A stretch of DNA of 64,000 nucleotides from Aquatica leii (Eukaryota > Arthropoda > Insecta > Coleoptera > Lampyridae): the NCBI GenBank assembly GCA_035610365.1, contig CM069432.1, forward strand, positions 15,810,001 to 15,874,000. The letters run 5' to 3'. The position numbers and the translations under genes are program-made. Each line of letters begins with the position of its first letter. Position 1 is the stretch's first letter. Below are positions 44,133 through 55,584 of this stretch, in pieces. The notes beneath the pieces are model-generated. The model saw nothing but the letters and a program-made list of their open reading frames with translations. It had not been told where the DNA came from and did not search any database.

Positions 44133-45364
44133 GATGGATGATACAGTTTCACGAATAATTAAATAAGAAACACGCAAAAAAGATGTAATTTCTAATTCAA
44201 AAACACACTTTCTTAGGTTAATTTCTAAATGGGGTTGTGACGGAAGTTTCGGCCATAGCGAATATAAGTAGAGATCATCAGAACAAGTTGTAGACAGTGA
44301 TATCTTTATGACATCTATGGTTCCTCTGCAACTGCACTTGAAAATGAACAGCAAAATAAAGTTATATTGTGGGAAAATTCCAGGCCATCTTCTGTGAGAT
44401 ACTGTCGGCCGATTCGGATGCAGTTTAAAAAAGGAACTGTCAAACTGGCACAAGAAGAAGTGGCAGCAGTAGAACAGTAAATCAATCAACTGATTCCAAC
44501 AGATCTCTCAATAAACTTTAATGATGAAGAGTTATCAATATTTATCGAGCATCAAATGATACTGACCATGGTCGATGGCAAGATTTGTAATGCAACAACA
44601 GATGAACAAAATTAAAGAAGTTGTAAAAAGAGAGGTTGATATTACAACTTTTAGATTTAGTTTATCTACTCTTCATGCTTGGATCGGATTTTTTGAGTGC
44701 TGTATCCACATTAGTTACAGATTAGAAATTCAAATATAGCAAATTCGTGGTGCAGTAGACAAAACACGAGTAGAAGATAGAAAAAAAATATACAGCAACG
44801 CTTTAAGGAGGAAATAGGTCTTATTGTCGACAAAGTCAGGCCGGGAGGAGCGGGTACGTCAAACGATAGAAATACAGCTAGACAATTATTTAAAAGCTTC
44901 GAGCAATTTGCAGAAATTACGGGTATGATACTATTACGGAGGTTTTATGCTATTTTGCAGACCTTATCATCTGAACTGCCTATAAATGAAATCAAATTTA
45001 ATATATATGCGTTGGATACGGCAAAAATGTTCATCGACCAATCTCCTTGGTTTAATATGCCAGCCAGTGTGCATAAAACTTTGGTACGTGGTGCAGCCAT
45101 CATTGCTGGGGCTATTTTACCAATTGGACAACTTTCTGAAGAGGCCCAGGAATCAAGGAACAAGGACCTTAAGTATTATCGTCGTAGCCATTCCCGAAAA
45201 ACTTACTAGTGTCATCTGATCCGATGATTACTAGTATAAGAAAGATTCCACAGAAAACAAATCAAAAGTTTCTTGCAGAAGTTTATGATATATTGAATAT
45301 AGAAATCTCGGAAGAATCGATCAGTTTGGGAACTACCAGTGATTCTTCTGACAGTGAAAATTAA
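44133..45364 (+). pseudogene. Transib / RAG1-like transposase, catalytic and C-terminal part
   Basis: The reading resumes with MDDTVSRIIK. The first catalytic Asp is in SKWGCDGSFGHSEYK (Asp codon 44238-44240). The second is probably in LTMVDGKICNATTD (Asp codon near 44574). The Cys-pair loop that normally follows is missing. FSLSTLHAWIGFFECCIHIS lies at about 44660-44720. The stretch 44830-44900, in shifting frames, holds the GTSNDRNTARQLF region. The C-terminus has MPASVHKTLVRGAAIIAGAI, then LPIGQLSEEAQESRNKDLKY with the catalytic-type Glu, as in RAG1. Several stops and frameshifts are present. Confidence 0.7.
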
Positions 45365-45379
45365 TTTTTGTTAATGAAT

Positions 45380-46639
45380 TTTTTTCTATTCTAAATAATT
45401 GTTTTGCTTAACCTTAAAATTGGCGCAACCAGGATATTTTACTTAACAAAATTTGAATGAATCACAAAATCTATGCAACAAATTTTCAGTCAAAAAGTAT
45501 TTTTAAATAACGTTTATTTGATACTAAATCTATGTTCCAGATGATTACTATAGAACTATATTTTCGATAAATTCGTAATCCGATGTATATATTTTTTCAT
45601 TTTACATTTTTATTTAATTTTCATCCCCAGTAACCTATTTGATTAGATTGTTTAAATATTTTTCTAAAGTCATAATCCTCATTATTTTCAATACCTTTTA
45701 ATTTTTTTTGCAGCCTTATTGAATTTCATCTCTAAAAACTCAACTCCTAAAGTGATTTAGTTTTTTTAAGTATTTTTTTTAATGTTTCTTAATTTCAAAC
45801 TCGTCTGCAAAATTGTTTCGGTTTTTCCAGTATTATTATTTTTCATCCCCTAATAACTTGGTCCCCAATATGATCTTTTTTTTAAATATTTTTCCTATAA
45901 ATGAATCTCTATTACTGGTACGTATGGAAAGTATCAGAATTTTGTCCAGAAATTATGATTTCTGACCCACTGTGCAGTTGTGTGAAAATTTAGTAAACTC
46001 TATGCAGTGTAGATTAGAAGCATGCATACAAAATAATGGTTATTACACAAAGTATTAATTATTTCTATACAACTTTTGTATTGTTATTGTTTTTTATATG
46101 ATAATATATTTTTTTATTTAATTATATTATTAAAATAAACTATAGCATGAACTGTAATTATAAACGTATGCTTATTTATTAACATTTTATTAACGCAAAA
46201 GTGAGTAATACCTAAATAATTATTAATAAAATAAAAATAATATTAATGAATACGAGAATGTAATTATGATACTCATTATTAAGTGAAGTATTTAACCGCT
46301 TAAACAAAAAAAAATGTGACTATGTGAACAAAAATTTAAATAAATTACATTATATTGGCACAAATATTTATTCTTACACCGGAAAATTCTGTTTGATAGT
46401 ATCATTTATATTTAAACAAAATTAAAATACAAAAGTTTTACTTTATGTATAAATAATTTTGCACATACAGCAAAATATTAATAGTACCTATGTAAAATTG
46501 TTTTTATAAAATCAGTAATTAGATTATCTACCTTAATTTTATACGTTCAAAATTTTACTATCAATAAGTATGTATCTAAAATTATAGAAAGAAATGTGTG
46601 TTTTTTTATTCGCATAAAAATATAAATACGGTCATAAAA
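45380..46639. other. A+T-rich 3' region of Transib and outer element
   Basis: Non-coding. It contains the Transib 3' untranslated region and right end (to 45974), then A+T-rich sequence of the outer element. No transposase C-terminus for the outer Tc1-like element was found here. Confidence 0.5.
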
Positions 46640-46828
46640 GTAATACTATTTTCTTATGGTTTGAGAAATACATGTAAAATTTAGTAATGGTAATCCGTTT
46701 TTTATTTACAAGACAAAAGGACATAAACTCAAGGTATATTTACAAGTATAAATACTGGTAATACTATTAGAATGTGACTGAAAATGCGGTAATGTTCATT
46801 TAAAGGACATTTCCAATGACTATGGTTG
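46640..46828 (-). repeat. Right inverted repeat of the outer element
   Basis: Inverted partner of 37325-37520, ending TGACTATGGTTG next to TA at 46829-46830. Confidence 0.8.
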
Positions 46829-46830
46829 TA

Positions 46831-48480
46831 GATTGTAGTAGAAATCGTTTGATCAACGCGTATTACCTACATGCCTAAAATGCGTAAAATTAAAGTTTAA
46901 TTAAACACGTTCGCCTTAAGCTTTAATCGATAACTATTTATTAACCATAATAACGTATAAAGTTTTTAATTATTTATTGGTGATTTTTTTTTGAAGCAAG
47001 CAGTTCTTTAGTAACTTAACAAAAAAAGCAACCGACGTGGAATAAAAACAACGACCGATTAAATTAAAACTTTTAATGTCTATATGCTTACTATAAATTA
47101 AATTGATTTTAAAATAAATATTGTTTGCCCAATGTAAACTTGGCTACAATCTTTACAAATATTTTTTTTTATTACAAACTATTAAGGTATTGTGACTTAT
47201 TGTCTATTATTAATTTATTAACAAATGTAATTATGAAAAATTAGCTAAATAGGAAATTCAAGAAGTAGAAAAACATTTACGGTTGAAAGACAGAACAGAT
47301 AGTTTTAGTCGTTAATTTGAAACTGTAGTTTGCATTTGGAGAACTAGTAAATATTTACTTTTTAGTAGTTTACTAAATCCGTTGTTATTTAATTTGCAGA
47401 AACTTATACCAAATTAGTACAGTTTCAATATTTGATGCACGTTAAACAACCTCGCAAAGTTGCCTTTCCTTTTGTGCGGTTTACACAACAACACAATTTT
47501 CATTTACGTAATATTCATTTATGAAAATTTATAACTAAAATAAATAGTGAACGTTTTGAAATAACTTTGAGATTAAAAGGCGTGTACAAAATGTAGCATT
47601 TACAAGAAAAGGGTAAAATTAGTTTAAGCTACCTGTACAATATGTATTAGAATAATGGCTTTGCTTTATTTAATTAACAATATAACGCAATAAGGTATAT
47701 GTGAAATCATGCGAACCACATCAGCAAACCAACACGTTGTTCGAACTTGCGTATGGTTTTGTGGTCCTTGTAACGATATGAAATGTAAATTAACTACGGT
47801 TATAACAAGGCTATTGGTAAAATCGTCGTGACAGCCCCATATACTGTTAACAATAATTACAAAATGTACTTTCGAGTTGAATGAGGAACAAATTAACTTT
47901 AATTGTTCTTTAGTGGTCCATATACGATTCGAAATTCTAAATTGTCAATGCTAAATACACGCTTTATTCTTAATTAAAACTAAAATGGGACGTTAAAATT
48001 GTTTTTAGAATCAACCTGTTTGTACTATAATTGTTAGTTAAGTTATTACATTTATTTATCTAAATAACTTTAATGTACTAGCATATAATTAATTTTCTAA
48101 ACTTTTTTTGAATTTTTAATTAGTAAGAAATTCAACTTTTCAAAATAAGCTAAAAGCTTTATTTTTTAATGTAGATAAAAGCTTCCGAAAAACTTTTGTT
48201 TAGAACTTTACTAAAAGTGTGTTGTTTTTTTTAAAAATAGTTTAAAAGTTAGTGTAGTTAACAAAATATTACACAAAAAACAGCATACAATATTGGGTAA
48301 AATTATTTTATCACAAAACACGTAAACAAAAATCAACATCAAAAGCTTTGTTTAAACAAAAACACAAAAAACAATTTTTTATTTAACTTTAAACAAATTT
48401 AAATAAAACACATTTTTTATAGAAGTCATAGAAATTTCACCAAAAAAAACAACGGTTTCTTATATAATTTCATAATTTTT
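46831..48480. other. A+T-rich non-coding stretch
   Basis: No gene or repeat boundary is recognised. Confidence 0.5.
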
Positions 48481-49520
48481 TTAGTGTTGATGTAACCGAA
48501 AGTGCCAACGTTTCGTAAAAGAGCGTGAAGAGAATCTAAAACCAAACAGACAATAATCTAACAAACAATTACTACAGCGATAAGTAATCAACTGGTAAAC
48601 TGAACCAGATCCTAAGCTCCTCATCATCGCAGATCAGCTTGAGTATGATTGGGTTACGTTCTAAAAGCGCGTTGCTTAGATAGTCTAGTAAAAACCGAAA
48701 ACGAAAGAAGAAATTGTTCAAAACCGTTCTCATGATTGAAGTTATTAGGATTTTTGATGATTTTTGTTTTCTTGGATTTTTCTACCTATGACGAATGGAG
48801 ATCTTGGTTCAGCAACAGCAAACTTAGAAATATGTCTTTTTCTATACAACGAATATGTTCTGAAATACGTGTGATGACGGAACCACCACTTTTACCGATA
48901 TAGACTAAACTACATAAACAAATAATTTGGTATACACCTTGACACAAAAGTCTAGAAAAAATTTGTCTTTGGCAGATAAAAGAATTTGAGAAATATTAGC
49001 TGTCGAGTTAAATATGAGTTTAATACTATTTTTAAGAAAACGTTTCCCTATTTGATCTGTGACCTTATAAATGTACCCAGACTTTTTAGGCTTCGTCTTG
49101 AGAGCCAAAACAAAAAGTAAAATTTGGCCTTTGCCGTATTGTCGTCCGTAGATCCAAAACAACTGACGTTTCGCAAAAAAATGTAGCTTGCATCTTCGGA
49201 TGACGATGAAGTTCTATAATAAGATGATGGAAATCAGAGTCTTCATCTTGAGTTGGCCAACACTAATCTCGGGATGATTAAAATTCTGTTGTAAAAATTA
49301 CTCACTAGCAGTCTAATACGATTCTTCGGTTAACCACTAAAATTCATCTCAAAAAGTTTCTATTGTTAGAGTCCAAAAATCAGAAAATCTCTTCAACTTG
49401 CTACGAGAAAATCAGGTTCCTCGAGTTGGGCATCCAATATTTATTACGCTGGTTTTCTTATAACAAAACAAAACAACGGCTAGCACAGTTTCTCCGGAGA
49501 GGGATCGCAGCCTTTGTGAT
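48481..49520 (-). mobile_element. Penelope-like element remnant
   Basis: A minus-strand remnant carries a GIY-YIG-type endonuclease segment (see 48760-49162). Downstream of it, at 48487-48518, a GAAACGTTGGCACTTTCGGT stretch resembles the hammerhead-bearing fragment at 14543-14674. Upstream, at 49162-49520, there is only scrambled coding-like sequence, possibly the end of the RT. The boundaries are soft. Confidence 0.6.
48760..49162 (-). pseudogene. Penelope-like GIY-YIG endonuclease remnant
   Basis: On the minus strand, ISQILLSAKDKFFLDF (about 48960-49010) is the KDK-containing linker typical of Penelope proteins. After a frameshift comes QGVYQIICLCSLVYIGK (about 48942-48892), then GGSVITRISEHIRCIEKD (about 48888-48835). 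GVYQI...VYIGK is the GIY-YIG pair, and the Arg in TRISEH is in the position of the catalytic Arg. The domain nicks DNA to prime reverse transcription in Penelope elements. One frameshift and later stops make it inactive. No catalytic RT motif is visible upstream. Confidence 0.68.
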
Positions 49521-50761
49521 TCTAAACTATAACTAACTATAAAAAGGTGCCAAGACGATGAAAGATTAAATTAGGGAGATACTATCTAACTCTGCCCGTA
49601 GCTGGAAAAGGACAAATAACACCACAGAAGTAATAACACAGAATATATATTTATTTTATCACAGAGGATGAAGAAGATATGTACATAAATCTAAATTTTG
49701 CCAAACATTGATACGTGGGTCGAAATCGATTATAAGTTGCGCCGGATGCTGGGCAACACACCGTACAATAAGCTGACCCTGTCGGTCTAAACTTTTACAT
49801 AAGCAGAAAGTATGAACTTATATTCGCAAGTTTTAAATCGCAGACAGACAAAACAATTTAAGCCTTCGAGACTAAACGCGCACTGCGTATTAGTTTGTGA
49901 AGCACAAAATGATCGTATTATTTATTGCGTTAACCTAACATGCACGTACGGTCATAATCGACATGACCACCGAAGTACAAATCGTAAAAATTGAAATAGT
50001 AATACTCACAAGCGAGTACACAGCGTTAACACAAGTAAAGTTCCTCTTTAGCATCCAACTTCAACTTAACAGAATAAGTTTTCGTAAAAGTTCATCTCCA
50101 AAAATAGGTATAATCCTGAAGGTTTCTAACCCTTGACGGTGTATAATAAATAACGTTTTCAATAACGCGACGTCATGGAAGTTTTTCAACTATGCCACCT
50201 GTTCGTTATCTTCAGTGATAACGACAAACATGTGGTGGGTACCAAAATCCGCTACAGACAATTAGCACAGAATCAAATTAAACCCAAAATTTAAAAAAAT
50301 CTAAAAAAATAACCCCGATTTAGCCTTCACAAATCTAACCGCATATTCGCATGAAACGATCTAAAGGTGAAGGTTGCATCGGGCATAAAAATATAGAGCT
50401 CGTCGATGGTCTTACAGGAACTGAAATTAAATTTTAAAATTTGACATTTTGACGAAAGAGTAAGCGGTTCTAAAGACAAATTTCATACTTGAAGAGAAAG
50501 TATTATACTCGAGAATTGAACTACTAACTTTTAACATAACAAACTACTAGTTTCGTGAAAACGGTAGTCAATTTATCTAGTTTGACTTTTACTTCAGCAC
50601 AAGATTTGGTGCTATCTAAGAGTTTGAATTTTGTTGTTGCTCGCCAAACCTATTCCTAAAGAAGACCTTTTATGCGCTGTTGACTATATATCTATAAAAC
50701 ATCTTTATTGCCACATCTCGAATCCCATTCGTATTCAAAAACTCTTAAATCATTTAAAGTT
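49521..50761. other. Non-coding stretch before the tandem LTR array
   Basis: Decayed sequence. A short motif, GGCAACACACCGTACA near 49748, also occurs in the minus-strand LTR (near 43143), so an old LTR fragment may be present. No coding assignment. Confidence 0.4.
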
Positions 50762-51754
50762 TGTTACGTGCATAAATTTAAAAATGAACTACCCTGTATA
50801 TTGAATAAATTAAAGTTACTTTTCCTTTTGTCGACGCTATCTATCGGGCATGGTTGGTCCCTTCCGGTCGAGAAAACGAAAACTTTATTTTTACTTTGAC
50901 ATCGTTTGCTACATAACCTGATGCCTGTGTAAATTAAAACTGTTTTCATAAAACATTATGGTGTTGTGACAGGATGTATAATAAAAATAGTTTTGATTAA
51001 TTAATTTAGTCAACGCAGGGTAAGTGATTTCTATTCGTTTTTGGATTAAAGGTAGTTTCCATGTATTTGATTAGCTACCTCCTAAATCTGGGGTTTCTTG
51101 TCTGTACAACTTTAAAATCTAAGTTGGAAAAGTTCTTTAGGAAGCATTGGACCTATGAACTCTGCGATACAAGGGCAGATACAGATTGAATTTCTATACG
51201 GAGGCAATTGACGATTAAATAATACCACCTTGTACGAAAGTGCATATGTACCAGATGCGATTACTATTTTCATTCGGAGGCAATTGATAACTAATACAGC
51301 CTTGGACAAAAGGGCATGTGTAACAGCATACGATACGTTTCGGTTCTCTTACTTTTTATAAATGTTTCTTTTTACCTGTTGTTGAGTTTGTGAGTCACCA
51401 GGTAGACACGATTATTTTCAGGTAGTTTGATTACCTACTGTGATATTATCAAATTATTTCTAATTGTTGTTGATTCTAATTGTAACCTCTAAGTCATCCT
51501 TCTAAAGTAATTAAAGTACAATTGTGATTAACGATTTAGTTTATTTCTTTGTGTCCTCCAGCTTTACGAGCCTTAAAATGTTATATAGGCTTCGATCCTC
51601 CAGTGCTGATCTAGTAAAAGCTATATCTGCAAAAAGATATCTGGCGCCCATTAAAATAAAATCACTTGAAGCTCCCCTCTCTCAGATTGGTATTGTTTCA
51701 GTCCTACAGCGAGTTTGCAGTGCAGGGTTTGTAAACTACTAAAGACTTGTAACA
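50762..51754 (+). repeat. LTR 1 of the tandem array
   Basis: Starts TGTTACGTGCATAAATTT and ends GACTTGTAACA. It contains two copies of a roughly 75-bp subrepeat built on CGGAGGCAATTGA near 51200 and 51275. Confidence 0.85.
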
Positions 51755-51759
51755 AATTT

Positions 51760-51777
51760 TGGCGCCCAACGTGGGGC
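51760..51777 (+). other. Primer-binding site, copy 1
   Basis: TGGCGCCCAACGTGGGGC lies five bases after the LTR end, as expected for a site complementary to a tRNA 3' end that primes minus-strand DNA. The tRNA identity was not determined. Confidence 0.75.
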
Positions 51778-51950
51778 TCGATTTTCTTATAACAGTTTTC
51801 TTGAATTGGGATTTTCTTATGATACCATCATTCAGTGGTAATTTAATTAGGAAATTTAAAATAGGGTATAATATACTGTTGGTTTGACTTTGTCGTGGTT
51901 GTCAACTTGTTTTTGGGTTGATTGCATTTTTAGTTAGACGTTTGGTAATT

Positions 51951-52510
51951 ATGTTTTTATTTTGACGAAGACACCACTTCTTACTTCATCAAACTCTGAT
52001 TTGGAAATGAACTTGGCAGATTGGAATATTATTTTCTCTGGTGAAGATCCGTCTATACCGATCGAGTTTCTCATTCGTATTGATGAGTTGTGTTTGTCTC
52101 GTAGAATTTTTCAGGATAAACTTTTTCTTTCAGCTCCTGAGGTGTTATCAGGTATCTTTTTGTGTTTAAAAGTAGACGACATACTTTACGTTCGTGGAAT
52201 GAGGTTGCTGCGATGTTGAAAGCTGAATTTCTGCCTTTAAATTATGATAAACGGTTAATGGACACTATTCGTAACCGAGTAATGAAACCTGAGGGATCGA
52301 TTGGGATATACGTTATTACTATGCGATATTTTTTTCTAACATCCAAAAAGAGTGAAATACTTTGAGAACCATCTTTGATTAAGACTGCTACTTCAGCAGC
52401 TTCTGTTAATGTTGTTGCTGATTCTCTTAATACTTCTTCCCTGTTTTCTTCTATAACTACTACTTGTATGCGCTGTCGTTCTAAAGCTGAGAAACATGTA
52501 CGCCCTGTTC
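51951..52510 (+). pseudogene. gag: gag remnant, array copy 1
   Basis: A stop follows the ATG at 51951 almost at once. The frame at 51962 reads LLTSSNSDLEMNLADWNIIF and IRIDELCLSRRIFQDKLFL, then after a frameshift RSWNEVAAMLKAEFLPLNYD and RLMDTIRNRVMKPEGSIG. The W--V---LK-EFLP-DYD block is typical of gypsy Gag capsid regions. Frameshifts and stops make it non-functional. The matching segment in copy 2 has an independent set of breaks. Confidence 0.75.
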
Positions 52511-52589
52511 GTTCTTTATCTTATCTTCCTCAAATTTTTTGTTAAGTTTCTAGTATTATTAGGCCTACTACTGATCCATAGTACTTATG

Positions 52590-52895
52590 TTTGGTTTCTA
52601 AAGTTTCTGCTTTTCCTCGTCGTTTCTCTTGTTGGTGTATTGTGAAAGGTCTTTTATGTAAACGTGTACGCATTTCTTTGTCAGGCTCTTGCATGTGTTT
52701 ATACGTCACTGTTCTTGTTCAAACGCACAGCAAAGCAATCCTATTAGGTTACGTAACGTTTTGCCAAATACGACGAAGCTTTCTAACACTGGTGTCGTTA
52801 CAAGGTCTACGCGTCTACATAAAGATCGTACTATTTCTTTAGATGTGGAAGCGCTGCTGTTCCTTTGCATCTCCTTCTTCAGTCGCTTCTAATTA
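52590..52895 (+). pseudogene. Integrase scrap, array copy 1
   Basis: The segment IRHCSCSNAQQSNPIRLRNV (about 52698-52758) is the C-x-x-C end of the integrase zinc domain, and VVTRSTRLHKDRTISLDV follows. It follows gag directly, with the entire protease-RT-RNase H span missing. Confidence 0.6.
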
Positions 52896-54759
52896 TTCCT
52901 TACTGTCTCCTTCTTCTAATCGTTTTCTTCTCATTCATCGGCGTCGCAAGCGTCGTAAGTGCTAGTTCACTTTTTGGGCTATTTGGATAAGTCGTCGGTA
53001 TCTTGTTTGTTGTCGTTTGGATGCTACCCATATGTTTTTCTCATATTGCTGTCACTGATAATTTTTTCTTTGCTTAAGTTTCAAGTACGTTTCTTTTGGT
53101 TTCTTTTTTCTCTATCTTACTTCAGGACAGACTACTTTTTCGTATGTACATAGTTATATCCGCTTAGTCGGCCTTTTTGGAATTGGTATGTCGTGTATAG
53201 GATTCTCTTTGTGTTTTTTTATTTAGGTTTTTCATTTCTTGAGTTTCCTATCAAGCTTGTCGGCATTAAAGTCTTGTAGTATATTTTCAAATTTGGGACA
53301 GCGATTGGTGCCCATTCTTTCTATAGCTAACTTTGATATATTTTCTCTTCCCTTTCTTTTTTTTTTCTTCTTTAATATCTCCCTTTTCGTTCTTTTACAG
53401 GGTGAAGAACGAATCAAGCAATAACATCAAGCCTTATCTTTCTTCGTCTTTTTATATCTCTTATCTTTCCTACTTCTCATTTCTTTCTTCTTAGGCTTAG
53501 GGACTTTCTATGTGCCAACAATTCTTTTATTTTTTTGATTTTTTTTAAGGTTCACTTCTTGGGTGGTTAGTTGGACATAGAAATATCCAATCTTATCTTT
53601 TTCCGTTTGTTTCTTTTTTTCCTTTCTGTATTTCTTCCTTTTAATTTTTTTTCATCTACTTCTTTTGATTAGTTTTTCGCCTATATGCCACGTCTCTTTT
53701 TTTCTTTCTAGTTCCTTTTGTAGGTTAGTTTTTTGAGTGGTTGCTTGGACTGTAAGATTGGGTCACTATCTCCGTCTCTTTACAGAGTAAGAGTTGAACA
53801 AGGTAAAACATCTGACCTCTTCTTTTCTATCTTTTGGAATGTTTTTCTACCTTTTCCTATCTCTTACTTCTTCTGAATTCTGCTATCTTTTGAATTGGGT
53901 TATTTGCTTTGAAAGTTTCTTCTCTCTGGTATAAGATTTGTTCCTTTCTTGGATTCACTGCAACCATATTCTTTTTTCTTTATTTTCCTTTCTAGTTGAT
54001 TTTTTCTTTTGCTACAGTAGGCTTAGTGAGTTATTCGTTTTGCTGTGTAAGTTTGAAACTTGACAGACTACAACTCCGTTTTCTGTACTTTATGTACTTC
54101 CGCTTGGTCGGCTTTTTTGGGTGTTGTTTGCTCCCTTTCTCTTTGTTTTTTTCTTAGGATATTCTATTCCGTTTATAGGCCTATAAGTTTCATTGTTACA
54201 GTCCAGCACAGTGATCGATGGTTAACAAGTGTTCGTTTAGCAATTGATAGTTCTTGCGTTTTCTTCTTTTCTCTTCTTTCTCTCTTTTTCTTGGGATTTT
54301 GGGTTACTTATTTTAGAGATAGTTTTCAGGGTGGCTTTGTATCTAAGAGTTGGGGTTTAAAGGGATTTTAGGGCTACTTAGTCGTGGACTCTTGTCTAAA
54401 CTTCTACCTTTCCTATATTCTTTTTTCTCTGGAAATCTTGTAACGTTCTTACTGTATTAGGTTACTGATTGTTTGTACCTTACTTTCTGGTATCGCTTTA
54501 TGCGCTTCGGAAATTACTAAACCGTAATGGTATTCTTTTTTGTCTCTTGATTGTCGGTATTATAAAGATTCTGGAAAACTTCTGCCTCTTTTGTATTTGT
54601 GGGTAATCTGCTGAGATTACACGGAGTTGGGTTTCTTGAAATTGGGTTAGTTTTGTATTTTAAGGTTCTATCCTTGGCGTATGCCTAAATTTCTGTCTTC
54701 ATTTTATCTTTCGTTTTGTTATCCACGCTTTTACCTTGCTGGGGAAGAAGAGGGGATTC
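52896..54759 (+). other. T/C-rich 3' non-coding region, array copy 1
   Basis: A long pyrimidine-rich region homologous to 56640-58252. It includes CTTGTCGGCATTAAAGT and ATAGCTAACTTTGATATATT. A purine-rich tract, GGGGAAGAAGAGGGGATTC (54741-54759), serves as the polypurine tract before the next LTR. No coding sequence is credible. Confidence 0.7.
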
Positions 54760-55388
54760 TGTTACGTGCATAAAATAAAAAATGCACTACCCTGTATATT
54801 GGTTGGTGCTGCTCATAAATCATATTCACTAATCGTTTAAAACATTTAGAATGATTTGTTTCTTAGTACTATTATTCCATTAGTTTAAGGTAAATTGTTA
54901 TTGCATGCTGATTACGTCAACTGTCAATTATTATTATTATTAATGTAATTTACTTACACAGATTTTTGTATGTCCTAGTTGTTACACTCATGATTTAAGC
55001 GTCTTGTAAGTTGCCGATACTTCTGATGTTTTAGTACCTATGTATACTGGTACTCAAACTAAATTTACCTACTGGGATAACTATGAAATTATCTCTAATT
55101 GTTGCTGATTCTAATTGTAACCACTAAGTCATCCTTCTAAAGTAATTAAAGTACAATTGTGATTAACGATTTGGTTTCTTTCCTCGTTTCCTCCAGTTTT
55201 AGAAACTTTAAAATTCTATACAAGCTTCGAGCCTCTTGTACTGATCTAGCAGGAGCTATATATGCAAAAAAAATCTGGCGCTCCTTAAAATAAAATCACT
55301 TGAACCTCTCCTTTCTCCGACAGGTAATGTTTTAATCCTATAGCAAGTTGGCCGTGCAGGGTTCGTAAATTACTAGAGACTTGTAACA
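54760..55388 (+). repeat. LTR 2 of the tandem array, internally deleted
   Basis: Starts TGTTACGTGCATAAAAT and ends GACTTGTAACA. It is about 630 bp, against about 1.0-1.1 kb for LTRs 1 and 3, with the CGGAGGCAATTGA subrepeats missing. Confidence 0.82.
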
Positions 55389-55393
55389 AGCTT

Positions 55394-55411
55394 TGGCGCC
55401 AAACGTGGATC
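55394..55411 (+). other. Primer-binding site, copy 2
   Basis: TGGCGCCAAACGTGGATC lies five bases after LTR 2, with substitutions relative to copy 1. Confidence 0.65.
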
Positions 55412-55584
55412 TCGATTTTTTTATAACAATTTTCTTGAATTGGGATTTTCTTATGGTACCATCATTCAGTGGTAATTTAGTTAAAAAATTTAGAATAAGG
55501 TAGAATACACTGTTGGTTTGACTCTGCTGTGGATGTCGACTTGCTTTTGGTTTGATTGCATTTCCAGTTAGACGTTTGTTAATT

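Larger units (their letters stand above)
41834..45974 (+). mobile_element. Transib (RAG1-superfamily) transposon with 5-bp TSD CAGTT
   Basis: The right terminus, read inward, is CACAGTGGGTCAGAAATC (rc of 45957-45974). The left terminus at 41834 is CGCAGCG..., with GGGTCAGCGG shortly inside, a diverged version. An exact 5-bp duplication, CAGTT, flanks the element at 41829-41833 and 45975-45979. CAC(A/T)RTG-type ends and 5-bp duplications are the hallmarks of Transib, whose ends resemble the V(D)J recombination heptamer. A RAG1-like transposase gene occupies the interior, split by a solo LTR at 42789-44128. Without that LTR the element is about 2.8 kb. Confidence 0.75.
37325..46828 (+). mobile_element. 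TA-flanked inverted-repeat element hosting a nested stack
   Basis: The left end, CAGCCATAGTCATTGGAAAT, has its inverted partner at 46809-46828, and both sit against TA. The inverted match continues for about 200 bp (to roughly 37520 and 46640) at about 80 percent identity by eye. The TA target and the HTH-bearing ORF start at 38523 suggest a Tc1/mariner element. Its centre is filled with a LINE fragment, a CACTG-ended element (39245-41820) and a Transib element (41834-45974). Confidence 0.65.

Noticed and set aside
53230-53424. Complementary open frames in the T-rich 3' region of the array
   Set aside because: Low-complexity pyrimidine tracts create long open frames on both strands. No family motif is present and they are not conserved between the two array copies.
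54775-54805. ACCCTGTATA near LTR starts as a mariner end
   Set aside because: The same string lies at a fixed distance from the TGTTACG start in several LTRs, so it is part of the LTR sequence.
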